In this document: positions 56,550 to 64,000 of the stretch, one piece after another | Layout of the letters: each line of letters starts with the position of its first letter | Numbering within the stretch: the first letter of the stretch is position 1 | Assembly: GCA_001574975.1 (NCBI GenBank) | Contig: KQ965732.1 | Location: 372,001 to 436,000 of the forward strand | Length of the DNA stretch: 64,000 bases | Reading direction: 5' to 3' | Source of the DNA: Gonapodya prolifera JEL478 | Taxonomy: Eukaryota > Monoblepharomycota > Monoblepharidomycetes > Monoblepharidales > Gonapodyaceae | Made by a program: the position numbers and the translations under genes | The notes under the pieces: generated by a model | Told to the model about the DNA's origin: nothing | Seen by the model: only the letters and a program-made list of their open reading frames with translations | The model's database searches: none

Positions 56550-58421
56550 ATGTCACAGCAGCCGCTGAATACCGTAACTCCACCTCCACGGAGGGCAAGT
56601 TCTCTTCCTGATGGGCCGCCAGGTGGTCACAACGCTCCAATGAATCAACAACCGGCTTATCGCGCTCCTTCCAATTCCGGTTTTGACGGCAACCACATGG
56701 CATACAACTCACAGCCCCCACCCAGGTCGGGGCCGTCCCCCGTTCCTTCGCCACATGGCTCTGCGATGGACTTGGAAGACGTCCCGCCAGTTCCAGAATT
56801 GAATCGACGGCCTACATTCAAAACGAACAGCAAGCCTCCCCCTCTCGCGATACCGCAGTATAAAAACCAGCAGTCCGTGGTCCAGCCGAGCAATTACGTG
56901 CCTTCGCAACCGCAACAATACGCTCAACCGGCCCTTAATGCTCCACCACGGTCCAATTACACTCCTCCCCCTCAACAACCGCCGCAAGCCCAACGTCTCC
57001 CAGGTCCGTTTACTGCTCCAGGACGTGAAGGTGGACAATCTATCGAGCATACGTTACTTCCTGGTCGTGGGGGACCGGTCCCCAAAGCACAAACCGTTGC
57101 CCTCCTCCGCCAGAACGCTGAGAAGAGCGATGACCCCGCTGTACAGGTAAATGAAGATGCATTTCGCTGTAATGCTATTTCAAATTTGTAGCCGTCATTC
57201 TCCGAGTCAGTTTGAGTTCTCGAAGTACGTTATCGAGTATGCTGGCACCATCCAGGATCACACCGAGCAGGAGCGGCTTCTTGACGAAGGGTTCCAGTGG
57301 CTGAGGAAGCTGGCGACAAGGCTATACCCGGATGCGCAGAACTACCTCGCGGTTCAATACGCGGCAGATGGAGACTACGACAAGGCCTTTCCGCTTTGGT
57401 ATCAGGCGAGCAAGGTACGTTTCAGTACTGGACTCGACTTGCATTGGTTTGACTGTAATTCAATTTGCATTCCTTCGAAATCTGTTCCATACAGCACAGT
57501 CACGCGGCCTCTTGTTTTGAAGCTGGTCGATGTTACGAAACCGGGCAAGGCGCGAAGCGGGACTTTCGGAAGGCGCAACAATTCTACGTTAAAGCTGCGA
57601 GGTGAGCGCTCTTCGTGGATTTTAGTTACAGGAGCGATAATTGTCGTGCGTTTTGATAGCGCCGGCTATGTTCCCGCAATGTACCGTCTCGGCGCGAGCT
57701 ACCTCACCGGAGAGGTCGGGCTGAAACGGGATCCGAAGGAAGCGGTGAAATGGCTGAAACGTGCAGAGGACAAAGGGGACGCGCGGAGCGCCTTCGCTTT
57801 GGCTCAGTTGTTTGAGGAAGGTTATCCTCCGGCAGTATACCAAGACCTCAATTATGCTCGGACTCTGTACGAAGAGGCTGCGGAGAAGGGTCTCGTCGCA
57901 TCCCAGCTCAAGCTCGGTCACGCTTACGAAAAGGGACTTCTTGGTCTCCCCGTGAGTCCACGCGACAGTGTTCGATGGTTTCTGATGGCGGCGAGTCAAG
58001 GAGATAGAGACGCAGAGTATTCGATGGCTGGGTGGCACCTTACCGGGGCCGAGGGAACCTTGAAGCCGTCGCCACCGGACGCGTTTATGTGGGCCATGAG
58101 ATCGGCGCAACAGGGGCTGCCGAAGGCGGAGTATGCAGTTGCCTATGTACGTGGCTGCTCTGATTGTGATGCGATGTGATTTCGAACCTTACAACCATTG
58201 TTGCTTTAACAACATTGAAGTTCTTCGAGATGGGAATAGGTACCGCTGCCAACTCACAGGAAGCACTGAAATGGTATCGACTGGCAGCTCAGCATGGCGA
58301 GGAGCGCGCTCGAAAGAGGCTAAATGCTGGTGATTCTGGCAGGTCGGCCGCATCCCCCGACCAGGTCAGAGACTCCGTTGTGGACGGCAGGAAGACAGAT
58401 AAAGATTGTTCCATCATGTGA
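56550..58421 (+). CDS. SKT5: Skt5/Chs4-type chitin-synthase activator with Sel1 repeats and CaaX box
   Basis: Skt5/Chs4 activates and localises chitin synthase III at the bud neck or septum in yeast. The N-terminal 200 residues are a Pro/Gln/Ser-rich disordered region. Then 'FEFSKYVIEYAGTIQDHTEQ' starts the conserved region. It contains at least seven Sel1 repeats, for example 'AMYRLGASYLTGEVGLKRD', 'SAFALAQLFEEGYPPAVYQD', 'ASQLKLGHAYEKGLLGLPVS' and 'KWYRLAAQHGEERARKRLN'. The C-terminus is 'KTDKDCSIM', a CaaX box (C-S-I-M) favouring farnesylation, which Chs4 also uses for membrane attachment. The acceptor at about 57221 is the one that keeps the frame open. MCM10 begins 103 bp after its stop. 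Confidence 0.9.
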
Positions 58422-58524
58422 TATTTCTAAGTTGTAATATATAGATTGTGTTCCGATCGGTGAAAGACACTATAAAGATACCAAAACACACTTGCGACGA
58501 TCGCGCTCAGCATCGTTCGAAAGG

Positions 58525-60699
58525 ATGCCCACGGAAATGGACAGCGCTGGCTCCCTGTATGCGTCGCCGTCGGAAAATACCATTTCTATGCCGTATTCAG
58601 TGGTGGAGGAACGTGAGTCTCGTCTCCCCGAATTGATTCGTCCCCCTGACGAGACCTCGTCGAAAATTAAACAGTCACGGCACTCAAACATCGTATGGGG
58701 AATATGATGGAGGAGCTCAAGGTGTCCCTCACCAAGCTGGACTCTGTATTGGCGAACGTGCAACTGTTGAGGTTGCCGAACCCCACCGACGACAGCCCGA
58801 GTGACATTTTCGCCACCAGTAAGCACAGACTTTAGAGTCAGTGAGGCTCTGCTCCGAAGTATCAACGGTTCGCCACGAATTTGAAGCACATACCCCTACC
58901 ACGGAAAAACCGGACCAGCGCTCTACCCCCATGAATCCTCCCCCGCCGCAAAATCGTCACACATTAGGGCAACGCAGCTACTTGCCAAAAAGTGTACCAC
59001 CGGACCGGCGAGCACGAACGAAGATAGGCGCTCCAGAGACCAAACCGAGTACGATAGAAACAGCGGACGATGTGAGAGAGGAACGAGCGCCCAAGAGGCG
59101 TAGAACGGAGCCGAGCTTGGTGGACTCTGTGCGGGCTGTAGAGGGACAGGATTCGATGGGTGTGGGGGATAGCACAGATGCGGAACCGTTCACGGAACCG
59201 AAGAGTCGGATGCGGTTAAGGTAGGCGTGGATGGCGGAAACTCGGACAAAGAAACGAATTCGTGACTCCTACATCGTAGAACACTGTCCAAGGCCCCCGA
59301 AAACATCGCGACGCTTTTGGACTCGCGTCGCTTCGTGTCTCTCTCGGACGTCCACTCAACCTTCCAGCGAGGCGACGACTCGGCACTGAACTGGTACACG
59401 ATTGGCGTTATTGGGGAGAAGTCTTCGCCGCGGACGTCTTCCAACAACAAGAAGTACCTCGTCATCAAACTGACAGACCTGGCTGGGCACATCGTCAGCG
59501 TGTTCTTGTTTGATGCGGCATTTGAGACGCATTGGAAAGAGGTGGTGGGATCGGTTATTGTCGTCGCGAACGCCGAGGTCGTTCCGGCAACTGATGTGAG
59601 TTGCCATGGCATACATTCGGCGCGTCCCACCACAAACGCCTTTTATCTTCTTTAAACACGCAGACTTACACCACTGTCGGGTTAAGTGTCAGCAACCCCG
59701 ACAAGTACATGACCTTGGGCATGAGCGCGGACATGGCGCGATGTAAGGGGACGCGGAGGGACGGGCAAGAGTGCACAGTGGTGTTGGATGCGCGGCACGG
59801 CGAGTACTGCGACTTCCATGCGGAGTCGGCGTACAAGAAGAAGAAGACTGCGAGGCAGGAGTTTGCAGTCTCGTGAGTTGAGTCGCTGAGGGTCCTTGTC
59901 ACGATGGTGTCGGTGTTTGCGGTACGCTCGAACTGCTGCGTCTTTGTTCAGCGACGCCCCCTACCACATAGGGCCTCCGCAACCCCAGCGCAAGCGAGAC
60001 GCTGCGGCGAGGGGCCAACTTGCACGGAAGACGTACCGGTTCGAAAACGGGGTCACGGTGTCGACAGGAGACGCAGTGTCGGGGGCAGTTAACGTGGGGA
60101 GGAAGGGCATGAGTTCGGAGCAGAAACAGAAAGTCGCAGAGAAGCAGGACGAGTCGCTGTAAGGATCGATTGCGTGTGTGCTTTGGCAGGCGTTGGTGGC
60201 TCAGGTCTTTGCGCTTGTTCACGGCTGCAGGCGCCGACTGTTGCAACGAACTGAGAACACGCTGGCCCTTACACATTTGGCAAAAGCGGCTGGACTTGGT
60301 CAAGGTATGTGTCGTTGTCGTGATGCCGCATACGTCCTATGCACGCACGTAATTTACCTCTGCCCTCTCATTACCGCGCTCTCACCACCGTCAACAGCCA
60401 CCGCCGACGTGGACGAATCCCTGTTGGACGCTGACGCGATCAAGAAGATTGGGTTTGATCCGTTCCAGCCCAACCCAAACAGTCCGCCCAAGACAAAATC
60501 CGCCATCAGTCCGTCCAAACAACTCCCGCCGAAACCGCCGCAACCGGAGGATGTGCGCCCGTTACCGTCGACTAAACCTCGCTCTGAAGCGGACGCGGGG
60601 GCCAAGAAGAAACTGATTTTCGAAGAGGATTTTGAAGAGTTGGTGATTGTGGGGATGCCGAGTAAGAGTGGGAGTGGAAGTGGATGTGATGCAAAGTGA
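58525..60699 (+). CDS. MCM10: DNA replication initiation factor Mcm10
   Basis: Mcm10 binds ssDNA, Mcm2-7 and polymerase alpha and activates the CMG helicase at origins. The first exons encode 'MPTEMDSAGSLYASPSE' and a coiled coil ('TALKHRMGNMMEELKVSLTK'), which fits the N-terminal oligomerisation helix. A 68-nt intron with GTAAGC removes an apparent TAG. After a disordered Lys/Arg-rich linker comes the conserved OB fold ('RRFVSLSDVHSTFQRGDDS', 'NNKKYLVIKLTDLAGHIVSV', 'FLFDAAFETHWKEVVGSV') and the CCCH zinc finger 'CKGTRRDGQECTVVLDARHG' to 'EYCDFHAESAYKKKK'. The C-terminal half includes 'ATADVDESLLDADAIKKIGF', ending at TGA near 60699. Two 3' splice sites were chosen to keep phase. Confidence 0.9.
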
Positions 60700-61303
60700 T
60701 TATGAAATGTAGCACCATGTTCACACACTCTGCAATATCATTGTCAATATTCCGTTCGGTGGGGAAGGGACAAACTTGATGAACGGACATTCCTCGTGTT
60801 CGCAGCGGCATAGCAGCGGAAAACAATCGTCATAAACGCTACCCCGCCGGATGAAAACTATCGCACGGGTACTGTTGGGTGACCACGTCGTTACCAAGTA
60901 CATGAAGGGGCTGTTCCCGTTGTTTATTGATCTCTATCATCGCTAAGGAGCACATTAGCGTCCCTCGTTGTTCAGTAATCGAGTTAAATATGAGTGGGGG
61001 GTGGGGAAGGGGGGATGTATTAAATACGGAGGAGCTCACAAGTGAAGAGCGGATAGGTAGTAATTCGATTTCCAGAGCTGAAAGAAGGCGAAGGTTGCCG
61101 GACAGCGTTAGGAGAATTGTTTCGCTAAACGAAGGGAATGTCCAAAAAGTCTCATTCGACCCATCCGAGCACCATCGACGGAATACCACAAGTTTCAGGT
61201 CAATTCATATCCTTATAGCGAGTGGCCAGACAAAGGAACTTGGAGGGGAAGATTGATACATTGGTTATCTTTGGATAGCAAGTTACAAAACGGGTGAAGG
61301 AGA
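60700..61303. other. Convergent 3' intergenic region
   Basis: About 600 bp between the Mcm10 and Atx1 stops. Open frames of 109-116 codons exist on both strands but resemble no family and overlap each other, so none is called. Confidence 0.5.
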
Positions 61304-61661
61304 CTACAGGTTCTCGACGGGCTTTCCAGTCTTTTTGATGGCCTCGAACACGGCGTCCTTGGGAATGGACGCGGTCACTGTCGGGGGGTAATAGTGTCAT
61401 TACATAATACATCCCCTGGCACACCCAGCCGGTGCAGCACTCACCGTTGACCAGCTGGTTTTCCAGCGAAATGTCGACCTTTGACACGCCCTCAGTCCTG
61501 GAGAGCGCCTTGTTGACTGCGTTGACGCATCCGTTGCAGCTCATTCCGACTTTGAAGGAGTACGTTTGCTGTTTTTCGGGTGGGGTCGGGCGCAGCGAGC
61601 GTCAGAGGTCTCGATGCGGGAATCAGAAAAGACAGCGGAGAGCGGCACTCACGTCGGCCAT
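61304..61661 (-). CDS. ATX1: Atx1-type copper chaperone
   Basis: A cytosolic metallochaperone that hands Cu(I) to the Ccc2/ATP7-type P-type ATPase in the Golgi. Exon 1 is 'MAD' (ATG 61659-61661), followed by an intron. Exon 2 gives 'QTYSFKVGMSCNGCVNAVN' with the copper-binding MxCxxC motif (MSCNGC), then 'KALSRTEGVSKVDISLENQL'. After a 60-70 nt intron it ends 'VTASIPKDAVFEAIKKTGKP' and TAG at 61304-61306. The 'KTGKP' Lys near the C-terminus is conserved in Atx1. The length, about 70 residues, is typical. Confidence 0.94.
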
Positions 61662-62041
61662 TGATGTGCAGTTACTTGTGGGTGGAAGTGTGAGATCGAG
61701 GAGTCAGGTTGCACTTGCGGCATAAATGGCGCAACACACAAATTTTGCCCACGCGTCCGTGGACTAGTGTCACCTTTGAGCGTGAAATAGAACCCTTTTG
61801 CTCACATTTTTATTCGAAGTTTTCTATCCTAATCTTTCTCATGATTCAACCTAACAGCAAGGCTCAGTATGTCGCTCAGAGTCAACACAGATTCGGCGGT
61901 TTCATTTGCATAAAGGCTTAAAGTTAATTCAACATAAACGCCAATGTGTCGCATGCGCAAGCTTCCTTTGATTCTTCCAGAAGAGCCTATCTGTGGTCAC
62001 CACTCCTTCAATCGAAGACGGTCACTGAAAACTCACTGGAA
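61662..62041. other. Intergenic region between Atx1 and UBXN1-type gene
   Basis: About 380 bp between divergent starts, AT-richer than average. It should hold both promoters. No other feature was recognised. Confidence 0.5.
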
Positions 62042-63652
62042 ATGACTGAGTGAGCTTCTGCACTACAGCGCCATTTCCACCAGTACACTAAACAGCCCCT
62101 GCTTCCCCGCCGCCATGCGTTGTCGCCGATTCAATCGGTGATCCATATTACACCAGCTTCCAAACACTTCTGGACTTTGGCTTCCCCGAAAACCGCGTCA
62201 AGAAGGCAATCAAGGCAACGCAAGGCGCTGGACTGCAATCTGCTCTCGACTGGTGTGTTGAATGGTGTGATTGAAAGGGGGAAGCCTGGGGTGACGAACA
62301 CAAACCGCTTCGATTGCGATTACATTCGGCCTGGTACAGGCTCGAGAAACACCAAGACGACCCAACGATCGATGATCCTGAACCCGAAAGTGCCGCGGTC
62401 GGTGGGACGTTGGGCCAAGCTGGACCAAGCGCACCCGACTCGATTTCGACCGACGGTACGAGTCCACATACTTCACCATTTCCACCAAAGGACGGATCTC
62501 GAGGTTTTTACTTTCTGAATGTTTTCAAAACCCAGACCGTGCCGAGGGCGTCATCTCTGCCGCCGAGCAGACGGCCAACTCTCTTAAGTGCGAGGAATGC
62601 GGCAAGCTGTTGCGGGATGCCAGCGCCGCCGAAGTGCACGCGATAAAATCAGGTTCGTTTGATTGATTGCAGTGCTCATGCTGGCGGGGTGGCAGAGCCA
62701 TGGCTACATGGGTGTTTGGTCCTACACGTGTCCTTGCCTAGGCCACACCAACTTCTCTGAATCGTCCGAGGTCATCAAACCGCTCACGCCCGAAGAAAAG
62801 GTACCATACTTCTTCCGTTGTGCTGCCCACAACCACACCACTATCACTGTCCACTTTCCCACCTTAGGCCAAGAAACTGGAAGAGCTCAAGGCCCGCATG
62901 GCGGCCAAGCGCGAAGCGAAACGGCAGCAGGAGCTTGAAGAGGAGCGGAATAAGGAGAAGGTGCGACGGAGGACGGGCCAGGAGCTGTCGGCGATCAAGG
63001 AGAAAACCAAAGAGAAGGAAATGCAGAAGGCGTTCGAGGAGAAGAAGCGTGAAAAGGAGGACGACAAGGCCGCCAAAGCCCGCGTCAAGGCCCAAATTGA
63101 AGCCGACAAGCGTGACAGGCAACTCAAGGTGCGTTGCTTATAGCGTGACACAATTGCGACCGCCCACCGCAGTAACACTGTGGGCATTGCAGCGCGAGGC
63201 GGAAAAGGCCGCTGCTGCCGGAGTGGCCGCGTCCGCGCAGGCTGCGGCACCTGCAGCTTCGTCCTCGGCACCGAAAACTGCGGCGACGTATACAGATACT
63301 CGAATCCAGGTACGTCACGTTGTTTGTAATGTTTATCTCGTCGAAATTGACGGTCCATTCCTTCCGACCGCACCAATGCAGATCCGCGCCTCGGACGGAG
63401 CCCCAATCACCAACGTGTTCAAGGCCGACGACATCCTGGAGGCGGTGTACGAGTACGTGGCTGCGCAGAGGCCCGGGGCGCCGTTCAAGCTGGCGCAGAC
63501 GTTCCCGCGAAAAGTTTTGGACGGGGCGGACAGGCAAAAGACGCTTCGGGAGCTGAGTGAGTGTTTCGTTCACCTTTTTTTCTGGGGACTCTTCGCTGAA
63601 AGGTGTTTGTTGAACAGATCTTGTGCCTTCGGCGGTGCTGATGTTGACGTGA
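62042..63652 (+). CDS. UBXN1/SAKS1-type protein (UBA, C2H2 finger, coiled coil, UBX)
   Basis: UBX proteins are adaptors for the Cdc48/p97 ATPase; the UBA domain binds ubiquitin. Exon 1 is only 'ATGACTGA' (62042-62049) and joins to 'FQTLLDFGFPENRVKKAI' and 'KATQGAGLQSALDW', the UBA domain. Next comes a C2H2 finger 'LKCEECGKLLRDASAAEVHA' continuing across an intron to 'IKSGHTNFSES', the type seen in Otu1/Yod1. A long charged coiled coil follows ('AKKLEELKARMAAKREAKRQ'). The UBX fold is 'ATYTDTRIQIRASDGAPITN', 'VFKADDILEAVYEYVAAQR', 'FKLAQTFPRKVLDGADRQ', 'KTLRELNLVPSAVLMLT'. The TFPR in the cis-Pro loop is close to the p97-contacting FPR. It stops at TGA 63650-63652. Confidence 0.9.
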
Positions 63653-63807
63653 GCAAGCGCGTGGGCAAAAACCAAAGAATACCAATGTGTAGGATTCATT
63701 GGGTTGTCAATAGTATTGGGTCTAAATGATACATTCATGCAAAAAGAAAACACTGAGAACACCATGTGGGGTATTAGAGCAATAAACCATTAAAGTCCAG
63801 CGAGCCT

Positions 63808-64000
63808 TCACTCTTTGCTCGCTTCCACTTCCGCAGGCACCAATGTTACAGAGCTCTCCTTGCTCTCCTCTGCAAACCTCCCGTACGACCTCCTGAACTT
63901 CTCGTCCACCTGCTTGATGTAGTACGTGCCCGGGAACAGTCCTTCCAGCTTTCCCTCGGGTGAGTAGCCCTTGGCGTTGTGTGTATGTTCACGGAGCTGC
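63808..64000 (-). CDS. HMG-CoA synthase, 3' end only (window edge)
   Basis: Only the last 63 codons are in view, ending at TGA 63808-63810. The reading frame gives 'QLREHTHNAKGYSPEGKLEG', 'LFPGTYYIKQVDEKFRRSYG' and a short acidic tail. The 'LFPGTYYL..VD..YRR.Y' block is the conserved C-terminus of eukaryotic hydroxymethylglutaryl-CoA synthase, which condenses acetyl-CoA and acetoacetyl-CoA in the mevalonate pathway. The catalytic Cys lies outside the window. No intron is visible in this part. Confidence 0.88.
   Translation of the reverse strand, partial: QLREHTHNAKGYSPEGKLEGLFPGTYYIKQVDEKFRRSYGRFAEESKESSVTLVPAEVEASKE

Noticed and set aside
58525-58835. Stand-alone 83-residue coiled-coil protein (DASH-subunit-like) ending at an in-frame TAG
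   Set aside because: A 68-nt GT-AG intron of correct phase removes the TAG and joins it to Mcm10, which needs an N-terminal coiled coil and otherwise has no good start.
60839-61256. Overlapping 109-116 codon frames on both strands between Mcm10 and Atx1
   Set aside because: They overlap each other, show no splice support and no family similarity; treated as 3' intergenic DNA.

Overview
This is a gene-dense nuclear segment of a fungus. About 31 protein-coding genes sit in 64 kb, and nearly all are split by short GT-AG introns, mostly 50-110 nt, some with a TACTAAC branch site. The gene content points to an early-diverging, zoosporic (chytrid-like) fungus rather than Dikarya. Typical fungal genes are present: an Skt5/Chs4 chitin-synthase activator ending in a CaaX box, an Efr3, an Mcm10 and a sterol-pathway Dap1. 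They sit beside a copine, a long (coronin-7 type) coronin and an EFHB-like flagellar microtubule protein, which Dikarya usually lack. No tRNA, rRNA, CRISPR array or intact transposon was seen. Gene models were assembled by hand from frame, splice-site phase and family similarity, so internal exon ends are less certain than starts and stops.

Layout. 1-10 kb: a truncated HemK-like methyltransferase, a copine, a tail-to-tail pair of secreted GPI-type GH26-like proteins, and a four-ZZ/RING protein. 10-18.5 kb, all on the minus strand: dUTPase, NSF/Sec18 and Efr3. 19-25.3 kb: mitochondrial EF-Ts, exosome Rrp42, an F-box-like/ankyrin protein, TRAPP subunit Trs33 and diphthamide protein Dph4. 25.4-33.4 kb: Fcf1, Dap1/PGRMC, a degenerate cystathionine beta-synthase, a two-TM protein of unknown function and a mitochondrial dynamin-like protein. 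33.6-40.6 kb: a triple-bromodomain/ankyrin chromatin protein convergent with RNA polymerase III subunit Rpc5. 40.6-42.7 kb is gene-poor. 42.7-51.2 kb: EFHB-like protein, coronin-7, Atg101 and Gpn3. 51.2-64 kb: importin-9/Kap114, Lsm12, Skt5, Mcm10, Atx1, a UBXN1-type protein and the 3' end of HMG-CoA synthase.

Most genes are housekeeping genes for unrelated processes (vesicle traffic, RNA processing, replication, translation, autophagy), so this is not a functional cluster. The notable features are structural. A degenerate GC-rich repeat family was found only inside unusually long introns, always in the sense of the host gene. The Atg101 and coronin-7 start codons overlap head to head. Several convergent or tandem neighbours lie 29-41 bp apart. 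The cystathionine beta-synthase homologue has lost the cofactor-loop signatures of the active enzyme.
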